Assembly (NCBI RefSeq): GCF_016908975.1
Contig: NZ_JAFBEX010000001.1
Span: 124,001-188,000, forward strand
Source of the DNA: Neobacillus cucumis
Lineage (GTDB): Bacteria; Bacillota; Bacilli; Bacillales; Cytobacillaceae
DNA length: 64,000 nucleotides
Direction: 5' to 3'
Shown here: piece by piece, positions 26,073 through 34,920 of the stretch
How positions within the stretch are numbered: position 1 is the stretch's first letter
How the letters are laid out: the number at the start of each line of letters is the position of its first letter
Position numbers and translations under genes: made by a program
Notes under the pieces: generated by a model
Told to the model about the DNA's origin: nothing
Database searches by the model: none
The model's input: only the letters and a program-made list of their open reading frames with translations

Positions 26073-26147
26073 TTAGCCACCATTAGTGAACAAAAAACAT
26101 AACCAACAAGAAGTTGCTTTTACTTTTTTTAATTTACGGATTTTCAT
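26073..26147 (-). CDS. 24-aa Cys/Trp peptide, putative secreted or RiPP-like precursor
   Basis: ATG at 26147 behind AAGGAGGTGAGAACC, one of the strongest ribosome sites in the window. The N-terminal half is basic (seven Lys/Arg in residues 2-10) and the C-terminal half is SCWLCFLFTNGG. The stop TAA touches the ATG of the M50 protease. The HD-GYP gene ends 55 bases upstream. A lysine-rich leader followed by a hydrophobic core with two cysteines suggests a processed or cyclised signalling peptide or bacteriocin. No known family was recognised. Confidence 0.75.
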   Translation of the reverse strand: MKIRKLKKVKATSCWLCFLFTNGG

Positions 26148-26202
26148 GGTTCTCACCTCCTTAAATTAGAGTAAAGCTATAACTTGATCGTAATCTACTT
26201 CT

Positions 26203-27348
26203 TTATTTATACTCATCATGGATTTCTTTCCATTTTGGAAATGCCTTTTGAAAATAACTAACTAATTCAGGGTCAAACTGGGTACCTTTACTCTCTAGAA
26301 TTCGTTTATAAGCTTCTTCGATAGATAATGCATTTCTATAGGATCTATTCGATGTCATTGCATCGAAAGCATCTGCAATGGACGCAACCCGAGCAAGGAA
26401 CGGGATTTCCTCCCCTTTTAATTGGTCTGGATATCCTTTTCCATCCCATCTCTCATGATGTGATCGAATGACTTCAATGCCGCTATTTAAACCTACTACT
26501 CTCGAAACTGCATCTGCTCCTATAGTAGTGTGGGATTTAATGATTTCATATTCTTCAGCTGTCAGCCTTGTAGGTTTCATTAGGATTTGATCTGGTATGT
26601 GTATTTTTCCAATATCGTGAAGTAAACAAGCAAAATTAAAAGAATTAAGTTCTTTTTCGTTAAGTTTCCCCGTTACTTTTGCTAACTCATAGGCATAACT
26701 TGCAACTCGTTCACTATGACCTCTTGTATAAGGATCCTTAAGTTCAAGTGTTGCAATAACTCCTTTTACTAATCCTGTAAGCTGTTGGTCGTAAGAAGTT
26801 TTAACAGCACTCACGTAGGCTTGGAAGCGGAATAGTAATATAAACGAGATTACTGAGAGCAGAGCCACCATTACTATACCTAACAAAGCCACAGGGGATT
26901 TAATAATAATCCCCACAATAATGTATTTTAAAGTTAACCCAACAGACACAGTAATCACAAAGAGTTTACTGACAAATATAGGTGAAAGTAAAATCCAAAA
27001 CATTTCTATTACATTTCCACCACTGTATAGTTTGGGGTTATCAATATACGTTACAACCTCATTCAAGAAATATAAGGAAGTATAACTAATGAAATAGATA
27101 AATTTTATATAGTGTGGCTTTTGTTTCTTTATCAGATAGTGTGCTAATGGTATTAATGCAAACATGAAAATATAAACCCAATAAATCAATTTACCCGGTG
27201 TATCACCTTTTAGCTGGGGAATATATTGCGAGATAAAATTAAATAAAATATCAACGGTAATAGCAATAATAAAAAATAAAACTAAGAACCACTTTAACGT
27301 CCGGGTTTCTTGATTTATTATATTACGATCAATTATTTGTTTCTTCAT
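26203..27348 (-). CDS. Membrane HD-GYP phosphodiesterase
   Basis: 381 residues from the ATG at 27348, behind GAGAGGTTTACAA; a longer frame to 27405 has no better site. About six membrane helices fill residues 1-185. The HD-GYP domain follows: HSERVASYAYELA, HDIGKIHIPD, HHERWDGKGYPD and IASIADAFDAMTSNRSYR-type motifs are present, so it should be active in hydrolysing cyclic di-GMP or a related dinucleotide. The membrane part matches that of the adjacent kinase (YSGGNVIEMFWILLSPIFVSK versus YSSGNIVEILFFLFSPIFVNK). Confidence 0.88.
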   Translation of the reverse strand: MKKQIIDRNIINQETRTLKWFLVLFFIIAITVDILFNFISQYIPQLKGDTPGKLIYWVYIFMFALIPLAHYLIKKQKPHYIKFIYFISYTSLYFLNEVVTYIDNPKLYSGGNVIEMFWILLSPIFVSKLFVITVSVGLTLKYIIVGIIIKSPVALLGIVMVALLSVISFILLFRFQAYVSAVKTSYDQQLTGLVKGVIATLELKDPYTRGHSERVASYAYELAKVTGKLNEKELNSFNFACLLHDIGKIHIPDQILMKPTRLTAEEYEIIKSHTTIGADAVSRVVGLNSGIEVIRSHHERWDGKGYPDQLKGEEIPFLARVASIADAFDAMTSNRSYRNALSIEEAYKRILESKGTQFDPELVSYFQKAFPKWKEIHDEYK

Positions 27349-27574
27349 TTGTAAACCTCTCATAAGGATTGTAATATCCCTTTTAAGTTTGATAAAATTG
27401 ACCACAAATTAACTCAAATATCGTCAACCTTTTCCGACACTTTCCTACATTATAAAACATTTAATTTATTATAAGTACAATAAATTCGATGGATTTATGT
27501 ATAAAAAAGAAATATTTTTAATCAAAAAGTAGAAATTGTTCTTTTTCAAACAAATTGGAATATCCGGTAAAATA

Positions 27575-28813
27575 TTAGTTATTTTTATTAATAATCGGTA
27601 AAATTACTATAACCTTAGTTCCAACATTTAGAAAACTTTCAATTTTAATTTCTCCAAAATGATCATTAATGATTTGATTGGTAACCATTAAACCTAAACC
27701 CGTTCCATCCTTTTTGGTAGTAAAGAAAGGTTCGCCAAGATTTAGGATGTTCTCATTAGCAATACCAACTCCTTCATCTTGAATCGATATCGTTAATTTT
27801 TGCTGTTTATCGATAACTTTTACATGGATCTGAATCCGTCCTCCGAGAGGCATCGCTTCAATTGCATTTTTTATCAGATTAATAAACACTTGTTTTAGTT
27901 GTTTTTCATCGCAATGAAGCGGCGGCAATGGTCCAGCCATAATGGTTTCAATTGTTATCCCCTGTCTCTCTGCCTGATACTGGATAATTGATAAGGTGTA
28001 GGCAACAATTTCCTCAATGCTTGCCTTTTCAAACATAATTTTTTTTGGCTTTCCAATATACATTAGATCATCAACAATTGAGTTAATTCGATCAATTTCC
28101 TGAATCATAATGGGATAATAGTCGTTAGTATCCGGAAATCTCTCATGTTGCAGTTGTGTAAAGCCTTTTAAAGAGGAAAGGGGGTTACGAATTTCGTGTG
28201 CGATCCCTGCAGCCATTTGACCTATGACCGCTAACTTCTCTTTTTGACGTAATTCTTCATAAGCATTTGTCAATGATTTAATGTAAGAATTAAATCGAAT
28301 TAGAACTGTATAAGCGATTAAGGCTAGGATAATATATATAACAATCGTCATTAATACCTGCATACTTTGTAAAACCAAGCCTAAAATGATTTCTTTGCCT
28401 ATAAGACCTAGTGAAACAACCCAAAAATATCTCTTATTCACAAAAATCGGGCTAAAAAGAAAGAATAAAATCTCTACAATATTTCCAGATGAATACGGGA
28501 CTTTTGTCCCCCAATAGGACATTAAGGTATCAAGAAAATCAATACCTAAATAACTATAAATGTAGATATACTTTACAATAAAGGGATTACCCTTTTTTAA
28601 AAAATAAACACCGAAAATTAGAACCGCCATAATTAAAATAAGGCTTCCCATACTTGTTGGAATCATAGTCTTTTGTTTATATATTACTGAGTTACTACTT
28701 ATGAAGTAAAAAGTCTCAAAAGAATAATACACGATATAAAACAACCATAAAAATAATACAATCGCCTTTTTCTCTTCAAAAATTAACTTGGGGTTACTAT
28801 TTCCCTCTTTCAT
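27575..28813 (-). CDS. Sporulation-type sensor histidine kinase with six-helix membrane sensor
   Basis: 412 residues. Six membrane helices (about 15-190), then HisKA with GQMAAGIAHEIRNPLSSLKGF (His about 212) and the ATPase domain (NLIKNAIEAM, DEGVGI, GTGLGLMV). The phosphoacceptor region is the KinA-KinE type, so it probably feeds Spo0F/Spo0A; KinB is the closest layout because it is also polytopic. No response regulator is adjacent. A Spo0A box lies upstream. Start behind GGGAGAAAAAT. Confidence 0.85.
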   Translation of the reverse strand: MKEGNSNPKLIFEEKKAIVLFLWLFYIVYYSFETFYFISSNSVIYKQKTMIPTSMGSLILIMAVLIFGVYFLKKGNPFIVKYIYIYSYLGIDFLDTLMSYWGTKVPYSSGNIVEILFFLFSPIFVNKRYFWVVSLGLIGKEIILGLVLQSMQVLMTIVIYIILALIAYTVLIRFNSYIKSLTNAYEELRQKEKLAVIGQMAAGIAHEIRNPLSSLKGFTQLQHERFPDTNDYYPIMIQEIDRINSIVDDLMYIGKPKKIMFEKASIEEIVAYTLSIIQYQAERQGITIETIMAGPLPPLHCDEKQLKQVFINLIKNAIEAMPLGGRIQIHVKVIDKQQKLTISIQDEGVGIANENILNLGEPFFTTKKDGTGLGLMVTNQIINDHFGEIKIESFLNVGTKVIVILPIINKNN

Positions 28814-28924
28814 ATTTTTCTCCCTAAATAAATCTGTAATAAAAAAGTTAGCTATTTATTCCTGCTTCCATTCTACCATCATTCATGAATAAAAATGACA
28901 TATTTTTTGTCTAAACTGATGATT

Positions 28925-28931
28925 TTCGACA
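28925..28931 (-). promoter_or_regulatory. Spo0A box
   Basis: TGTCGAA on the minus strand, a perfect 0A box, 112 bases upstream of the kinase start. A one-mismatch copy (TGTCGGA) lies upstream of the HD-GYP gene near 27430. Confidence 0.4.
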
Positions 28932-28951
28932 TATTTCGATTTTATTTGAAC

Positions 28952-28984
28952 AAAAAAAGAACTTGCGAGAAGCAAGTTCTTTTT
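28952..28984 (-). terminator. Rho-independent terminator of the permease gene
   Basis: AGAACTTGC/GCAAGTTCT (28958-28966, 28972-28980) with T-runs on both sides. Confidence 0.85.
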
Positions 28985-28992
28985 CCAATTAT

Positions 28993-30408
28993 TTAGCTGA
29001 CTTTCTCCATACGGCCAGCTTTAGTGTTAAGTGTTGAATGCCTGCGTCCATAACCAAAATAAACAAATAATCCAATTACTAACCAGATACCAAAACTTAC
29101 CCAAGATATAGCTGGAAGCTGTAAGGCAAGATATCCACAGAAAATGAAAGCAAGAATTGGAATGTATGGCACGAATGGTACACGGAAACCAGTTTTTGAA
29201 CCTTGCTTATTTTTACGTAGATACATGATCCCAATCGAAACGGTCATAAAAGCAAATAATGTACCAATATTTACCAACTCCGCAAGTCTTCCTAACGGAA
29301 CTAATCCTGCGAAGATTGATACTAAAATACAAGTGATCCATGAGTTAACCATTGGTGTTTGCTTCTTTTTATCAATTTTAGAGAATACTTTTGGCAATAA
29401 TCCATCACGGCTAATTGCGTAGAATAAACGTGTTTGTCCATAAATCATAACTAATAATACAGTAGTAATACCGGCAAGTGCTCCTAGAGAAATAAAACCT
29501 GCTACCCAGTCTTGGTGAATATAGTTTAGTGCAAAGGCCACTGGGTTTTTAACATCTAACTTTTGATAAGGAACAATCCCTGTTAAAATGCCCGATACAA
29601 CGATGTATAGTACCGTACAAACTAATAATGAGGCAATGATACCAATCGGCATATTTTTCTGTGGATTTCTTACTTCTTCCGCTGCAGTTGAAACAGCGTC
29701 AAAACCGATATAAGCAAAGAATACAGTAGCGGCACCAGTTGCCACACCTGAGAAACCAAACGGCATAAACGGAGTCCAATTTCCTGGTTTTACATACCAT
29801 ACGCCAACAGCAATAAATAATACAACCACCGCTAGCTTGATAAGAACCATAATTGTATTTAATCGAGCTGACTTTTTTACACCTTGCGTTAATAACATTG
29901 TGATTATAAAAACGATTAGGATTGCTGGAACATCAATAAAAGTTCCATTTGCAGGGTTGTAAGCACTTGTAATCGCCTTAGGAAAATGGATACCAAATCC
30001 TGCTAAGAGTCCTTGTAAATAACCGGACCAGCCACTTGCAACTGCTGAAGAGGCAAGACCATATTCAAGAATTAAATCCCAGCCTAAGATCCAGGCAATT
30101 AATTCACCAAATGTTGCATAGCTGTAAGTATAAGCACTTCCCGAAACCGGAACGGTTGAGGCAAATTCTGCGTAACAAAGAGCTGCAAAGACACAGGCTA
30201 ATCCTGATAAGATAAAAGATAATATTAATGCTGGGCCTGCATGTTCGGCCGCAGCCACCCCAGTTAAAACAAATATACCAGTACCAATAATGGCACCGAT
30301 GCCGAGCATTGATAGATCAAAAGCTCCTAATTCCTTCTTTAATGTTATATCTTTTTGACCAACTTCTTGGATAAGCTGTTGGATAGATTTCTTCCTGAAT
30401 AAGTCCAT
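28993..30408 (-). CDS. APC-family amino acid permease, YfnA type
   Basis: 471 residues from the ATG at 30408, behind AAGGAGGGTTCAAAT; the longer frame to 30504 is upstream leader. Twelve membrane helices begin with the APC signature GIGAIIGTGIFVLTG. Residues match B. subtilis YfnA closely (AALCYAEFAS, ILGWDLILEYGLA, KNPQKNMPIGII-like strings). It imports an amino acid by proton symport; substrate unproven. Confidence 0.88.
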   Translation of the reverse strand: MDLFRKKSIQQLIQEVGQKDITLKKELGAFDLSMLGIGAIIGTGIFVLTGVAAAEHAGPALILSFILSGLACVFAALCYAEFASTVPVSGSAYTYSYATFGELIAWILGWDLILEYGLASSAVASGWSGYLQGLLAGFGIHFPKAITSAYNPANGTFIDVPAILIVFIITMLLTQGVKKSARLNTIMVLIKLAVVVLFIAVGVWYVKPGNWTPFMPFGFSGVATGAATVFFAYIGFDAVSTAAEEVRNPQKNMPIGIIASLLVCTVLYIVVSGILTGIVPYQKLDVKNPVAFALNYIHQDWVAGFISLGALAGITTVLLVMIYGQTRLFYAISRDGLLPKVFSKIDKKKQTPMVNSWITCILVSIFAGLVPLGRLAELVNIGTLFAFMTVSIGIMYLRKNKQGSKTGFRVPFVPYIPILAFIFCGYLALQLPAISWVSFGIWLVIGLFVYFGYGRRHSTLNTKAGRMEKVS

Positions 30409-30834
30409 ATTTGAACCCTCCTTGGGTCTATTTTCTAAAATTTCTGAAAGTATTAACCGAAAACTTATATTTGAAATAATATAATTATTTTTCAGAAAAA
30501 GCAATAAATTTTTAAAAAATAAATTATTTCAAAATAGTTCCAATACAGAAATTCCCACATCTATTAAGGTAATTGGTTTTATTTTTTACTATAATTATCT
30601 TTCCTACGCAAAACTTTCACTATTTCAAGAAAGTATTATCCCTATTCCCAACGTAACAATAACAAGAACTAACTAATGCAACAAAATCATCACCCCATTT
30701 AATTGACATAACCTAAAATTTAGTGTAATATAATCATTTGTGCTTCACATTATAAAGTAACTTGTAAGAGAGAAGATAAAGCAATATAAGAATTTTACTG
30801 GCATTCTGCTTATGTTTTAAGATAATAACTTATT

Positions 30835-30945
30835 CACACTGGATCGGCCTCGGAGCCGTTAGGATGTAAGAGAGGTAGGGCTTACGTCGTTTAGGTATAA
30901 ACCATCAGGTGGAAGAATAACCGCGGCAAACTTGTTATGAACAAT
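30835..30945. other. GC-rich structured segment in a 670-base gene-free region
   Basis: The stretch 30409-31076 has no credible gene. It is AT-rich except here, where hairpins CGGC-ctcgga-GCCG (30845-30858), GATGTAAG/CTTACGTC (30863-30888) and GTTT/AAAC follow each other. It could be a small RNA, a riboswitch-like leader without a gene, or the relic of a TnpB-type element end. No known Rfam class was recognised. Confidence 0.3.
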
Positions 30946-31034
30946 TACAATAAATAAAATTTTTACCTTGCTATGGTCAAGATTTATACAACAACCATTC
31001 ACAAGTTACAATAGATTCTTAAATGAATCATCTT

Positions 31035-31069
31035 CAAAAAGAAGGCAGAGGGATTATCCCTCTGCCTTC
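31035..31069 (-). terminator. Rho-independent terminator
   Basis: Perfect 13-bp stem GAAGGCAGAGGGA/TCCCTCTGCCTTC with a T-run on minus, just after the C39-like gene. Confidence 0.9.
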
Positions 31070-31076
31070 GTCCAAT

Positions 31077-31841
31077 TTATATATTTAATTTCGAAATCAC
31101 GATTGCTTGTTTCCCCATTTGCTCCCAAGCTTTAATAAAACTTTCACGATTTAATTTCATATTTTTTCCCCCATACGGATTATTAATATAGATATAATTT
31201 TTATCATAACCAGTTATAGCTACACTATGTTCACTAAAGGTAATTTTGATTTTACCTTGGGGAGTATTCCAGGTTTGAAAGACCGATGCCGGTGTAAAGC
31301 TGGACGTAGTTATAATCCAGACAGGACGCCCTTGTCCTACCTCTTTTAGAATATTCGAAAATGGTTTACCGGTGAGATTAACAGCTCTAGCGCCCACATA
31401 CTTTTGCGCAAGTTCAAAAACCGGACCATTATATACACCAAGTCCAGGACCGTGTGCCATATCTCCAACAAACCCAACATTCGGATTTCCTTTTAGACCA
31501 TCGCTGTAGGTAAACGGGACTGTTTTTATATTTTTGGCTAACTCATTCTTTGTTACCTTTACACCAGAATAGTTCAGAATCATCGCAAGACTTGTCACTT
31601 CACAGCCATTATATAGAAGCGGTTGATCCATTTGCAGGATTAACGGCACATCAAGTACAATACTATCAGGTAAGCTCGGAGCCTTCTTTGCCTGAAGTTC
31701 CAATTTTCGTGTTGGTAAAGCGGCAGCTTCAATCACCTTTGCAGCAGCTTGACGTTCAGACATGAACGCAAAAATTGTCTTACCACCAATTAATGAAAGT
31801 GAGAGAATCACAATCGTAATAAGAAACTTTTTCATTGGCAA
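31077..31841 (-). CDS. Exported C39-like cysteine peptidase family protein (YvpB-like)
   Basis: 254 residues. N-terminal hydrophobic signal (about 5-27), then a papain-like C39 domain: NGCEVTSLAMILNYSG (Cys about 80), GNPNVGFVGDM, EHSVAITGYDKNYIYINNPYG (His about 205). Resembles B. subtilis YvpB. Likely a cell-surface peptidase or scaffold; substrate unknown. The start is a TTG nine bases after GAGG; the ATG two codons on is too far from it. Confidence 0.8.
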   Translation of the reverse strand: MPMKKFLITIVILSLSLIGGKTIFAFMSERQAAAKVIEAAALPTRKLELQAKKAPSLPDSIVLDVPLILQMDQPLLYNGCEVTSLAMILNYSGVKVTKNELAKNIKTVPFTYSDGLKGNPNVGFVGDMAHGPGLGVYNGPVFELAQKYVGARAVNLTGKPFSNILKEVGQGRPVWIITTSSFTPASVFQTWNTPQGKIKITFSEHSVAITGYDKNYIYINNPYGGKNMKLNRESFIKAWEQMGKQAIVISKLNI

Positions 31842-32065
31842 TTAACCATTCCTCGTTAGATTCTTTGTTGTTCATAAAATACTATTATATAACAATATCA
31901 AATTATACCTATTGTTTAAAGTAAAACATTTCCAATACACATTATAATGTGCTTTACTTAATTTATCCTTAAAATAAAATGGAATTCCCTTAGGACGGAA
32001 CAACGACTTCATTCTTATCTGGCATTCAAAAAATTTTACGTGAGGATCTTACCTATAAAAACAGC

Positions 32066-32105
32066 AAAGGCACAACCAGCTCATCAAGCTAGTTGTGCCT
32101 TTTTT
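32066..32105. terminator. Rho-independent terminator, strongest on plus
   Basis: AAAGGCACAAC-AGCT/AGCT-GTTGTGCCTTTTTT. On minus it follows the MFS gene stop by about 60 bases, but the longer T-run is on plus, where no gene is seen upstream. The rest of the 31842-32163 gap shows nothing. Confidence 0.7.
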
Positions 32106-32163
32106 ATACACAAAACTTCAGATTGCCTACTATGAGAACGTCTTGATGTTCCGCTGATTTTCC

Positions 32164-33510
32164 TTATCCCTGTACTTTTAGTATAGGCGGCTTGTCCTCT
32201 TTTAGTTCAGGAGGTAGTTCTAGCCGTTCTACTTTGTTTACCACAAAGATGTAAGATAATGCTCCGATGAGTAAAACTGCACCAATAAAGAATAGAGCAG
32301 CACTGAAGGAGTGTGTTGTACTTAAGATATATCCTACTACGATTGGAATGACAATACCGGCCAAGTTACCGGATGTATTGAAGATTCCTCCGCTTAGTCC
32401 AATAATTTCTTTTGGTGACATATCGCCAACGAGTGTCCAGGTTGCCCCTGCCATCCCTTTGGCGAAAAACGCAACGGACATAATAAGCATAATAAGTGCT
32501 GGGGATGATGTATAGTTCGCTAAGACAATGATACTCGAAAACAAGAATCCTATGATAATCGGGGTTTTACGCGCTGCCCCAAGAGACTTTCCACGTTTTA
32601 ACAAGTAGTCAGATATGTATCCGCCAAGAATACCACCGAAAAACGCACCCGCATATGGAATCGAAGCCATAAAGCCAACCTTGAGCATAGACATATGCTT
32701 TTCTTGCACAAGATAAGTAGGGAACCAAGTTAAAAAGAACCAAACAATCGTGTTAAGGCAAAATTGCGCGACATAGATTCCGATCATTTGTCTGTTGGTC
32801 AATAGCAATTTTGCATGGGCCCACTTGATTTTAATCGGCTTATCACTTGCATTCGCCAAGCCGCCGCCTTCAACGATATAATCTATTTCAGCTTGATTTG
32901 CTTTTGGATGTTTTTTTGGTTCGTGAATATTCCTAAACCAAACAAACGAGACCACGATTCCCGCTAAACCAGCAACTATAAAAATCATATGCCAGCCATA
33001 TTTTTGTAGAAGCACAGCTAACACAGGCGTAAATAACGCTAATCCAAAATATTGGGCCGAATTATAGACAGAGACAGCCCGTCCGCGTTCATTCTGAGGA
33101 AACCACATAGCGGTCAATCGACTGTTCCCCGGAAACGATGGCGCCTCTGCAACCCCTACTATAAATCTTAGAATGAATAACATAAGAAAACCGCTAACCC
33201 ACCCTTGAAACAAGGTGAATAGTGACCATACAAACAACCCAACTCCATAAACAACACGGGCTCCAAATCGATCCAGTAACCATCCGCCTGGGATTTGCAG
33301 AAAAGCATATGCCCAGTTGAAGGCAGAGAAGGCAATTCCTAATGACACCGCATCCAATTGTAGATCTTTGTTCATTACAGGGGCCGCAACACTTAGTGCC
33401 GATCGGTCTATATAGTTAACGGCGGTCGTGATAAATAATATAGCCAAAGTCAAATAACGTACATTCGTTTTCTTGGTAATCGCTTTCAAATCCTGCATGT
33501 TGACACTCAT
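32164..33510 (-). CDS. MFS transporter of the anion:cation symporter family (GudP/GarP-like)
   Basis: 448 residues, twelve helices, with the ACS-family opening NYIDRSALSVAAPVM (about 32-46) and GWLLDRFGARVVYG loop motif. Close relatives carry glucarate, galactarate or tartrate. Divergent from ttdAB with a matching promoter/operator, so tartrate or a similar hydroxydicarboxylate is the likely substrate. Start behind AGGGGGGCATTTT. Confidence 0.85.
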   Translation of the reverse strand: MSVNMQDLKAITKKTNVRYLTLAILFITTAVNYIDRSALSVAAPVMNKDLQLDAVSLGIAFSAFNWAYAFLQIPGGWLLDRFGARVVYGVGLFVWSLFTLFQGWVSGFLMLFILRFIVGVAEAPSFPGNSRLTAMWFPQNERGRAVSVYNSAQYFGLALFTPVLAVLLQKYGWHMIFIVAGLAGIVVSFVWFRNIHEPKKHPKANQAEIDYIVEGGGLANASDKPIKIKWAHAKLLLTNRQMIGIYVAQFCLNTIVWFFLTWFPTYLVQEKHMSMLKVGFMASIPYAGAFFGGILGGYISDYLLKRGKSLGAARKTPIIIGFLFSSIIVLANYTSSPALIMLIMSVAFFAKGMAGATWTLVGDMSPKEIIGLSGGIFNTSGNLAGIVIPIVVGYILSTTHSFSAALFFIGAVLLIGALSYIFVVNKVERLELPPELKEDKPPILKVQG

Positions 33511-33726
33511 AAAATGCCCCCCTAAATAAGTGGATATTCTCCTTCAGAGTTTTCACATATTAATAAACTTGACTAGCGGAAAATTTTTGCAAGGTGATAG
33601 ATTAATAGCTTTTCTTCAATCATCTCCTTGCATCTAATGAAAAGGCTGCGATCGGTTACTCGGACATTCGTTAACCTCCTTCTATATCATATACAATTTG
33701 CACCACTGGTGAAAACCCTTACACAA

Positions 33727-33756
33727 ATTATCACTTAATGCATACATTAATGTCAA
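33727..33756 (-). promoter_or_regulatory. SigA-type promoter with overlapping operator for the MFS gene
   Basis: Minus strand: TTGACA (33756-33751), 17-base spacer TTAATGTATGCATTAAG, TGATAAT (33733-33727). The spacer is a palindrome TTAATG-yatr-CATTAA, near-identical to that in the ttdA promoter. Confidence 0.7.
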
Positions 33757-33904
33757 TGTTTTTTTAAAATTTCATATAACTTTAACAATTGACAATCTTA
33801 GTTTAACTTCTATAAAAAGCATTAAATCAATAAAAACCCACCATACCATACTAAATACCTAATTTTTTAAAGGACGAAATAAATATAAATTTTAATAAAA
33901 TCTA

Positions 33905-33934
33905 TTGACGTTAATGTATACGTTGTTTAATAAT
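33905..33934 (+). promoter_or_regulatory. SigA-type promoter with overlapping operator for ttdAB
   Basis: TTGACG (33905-33910), 17-base spacer TTAATGTATACGTTGTT, TAATAAT (33928). ATGTATACGTT matches GntR/FadR-type half-sites. The FCD regulator at 36562 is the obvious candidate repressor. Confidence 0.75.
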
Positions 33935-34008
33935 GGACGTATAAAGTCATTAACACACAATCACTACTTTACTCGTTCACAAACTAAACATAAAAAAGGA
34001 GCGTTACT

Positions 34009-34920
34009 ATGGAAGCAATGATGGAAAAAGTACAGCAAAAAGAAAAAATGACAGGCCTAATGTCAAAGTTCATCTCTCTTGTCAGCTACAAACTTCCTGA
34101 TGATGTGGAAAATAAACTAAAAGAGCTAAGCGAGGATGAAAGTAACCCTCTTGCAAAAATCATTTACAACACCATGTTTGAAAATCAAAAGCTGGCTTCT
34201 GAATTAAAGAGACCTTCATGTCAAGATACAGGCGTTCTTCAGTTTTTTGTAAAGTGTGGCCAGAACTTCCCATTAATTGGCCAATTGGATCAAATTCTAA
34301 GGGACAGTGTCTATAAGTCAACTAAAGAAACACCTTTACGACACAATTCTGTAGAAACATTCGATGAATACAATACAGGAAAGAATATCGGGAACGGCTC
34401 ACCTAGTATCTTCTGGGAAATTGAAGAAGACAGTGACAAAGTGGAAATCTACACGTATATGGCCGGAGGCGGATGTACCCTTCCCGGAGTTGCAACCGTT
34501 CTCATGCCTGGCGAAGGCTATGAAGGGGTAGTTAAGTTTGTATTGGATCGCATGACAAGTTACGGAGTCAATGCCTGCCCCCCACTTCTTGTAGGCGTTG
34601 GCGTCGGTACTTCAGTTGAGACAGCAGCTTTAAATTCAAAATTAGCCTTAATGAGACCTGTTGGAAGTCGTAATGAAAATGAGAATGCAGCAAAGATGGA
34701 ACAACTTCTTGAGGATGGCATTAACGCCATCGGCCTTGGACCTCAGGGACTGAAGGGATCGAAATCAGTAATGGGTGTTAATGTAGTCAATACCGCAAGA
34801 CATCCTTCTACAATTGGAGTCGCAGTTAACACAGGATGCTGGTCCCATCGAAGAGGCAAAATCACCTTTGACCGCAATTTAAACTATGAAATCAGCACTC
34901 ACGAGGGGGTAACACTATGA
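34009..34920 (+). CDS. ttdA: L(+)-tartrate dehydratase alpha subunit
   Basis: 303 residues, the exact length of E. coli TtdA. Fe-S cluster cysteines lie in [13 protein letters not shown] (about 70), GGGCTLPG (about 155) and [10 protein letters not shown] (about 278), as in class I fumarate hydratase alpha domains. With TtdB it converts L-tartrate to oxaloacetate in the cytoplasm. Class I fumarase is the alternative, but the split two-gene form and the neighbours favour tartrate. Overlaps ttdB by four bases (ATGA). Start behind AAAAAAGGAGCGTTACT. Confidence 0.9.
   Translation: MEAMMEKVQQKEKMTGLMSKFISLVSYKLPDDVENKLKELSEDESNPLAKIIYNTMFENQKLASELKRPSCQDTGVLQFFVKCGQNFPLIGQLDQILRDSVYKSTKETPLRHNSVETFDEYNTGKNIGNGSPSIFWEIEEDSDKVEIYTYMAGGGCTLPGVATVLMPGEGYEGVVKFVLDRMTSYGVNACPPLLVGVGVGTSVETAALNSKLALMRPVGSRNENENAAKMEQLLEDGINAIGLGPQGLKGSKSVMGVNVVNTARHPSTIGVAVNTGCWSHRRGKITFDRNLNYEISTHEGVTL

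Noticed and set aside
30505-31034. Complete insertion sequence in the large gap
   Set aside because: No transposase frame or terminal repeats; only a short structured segment is present.
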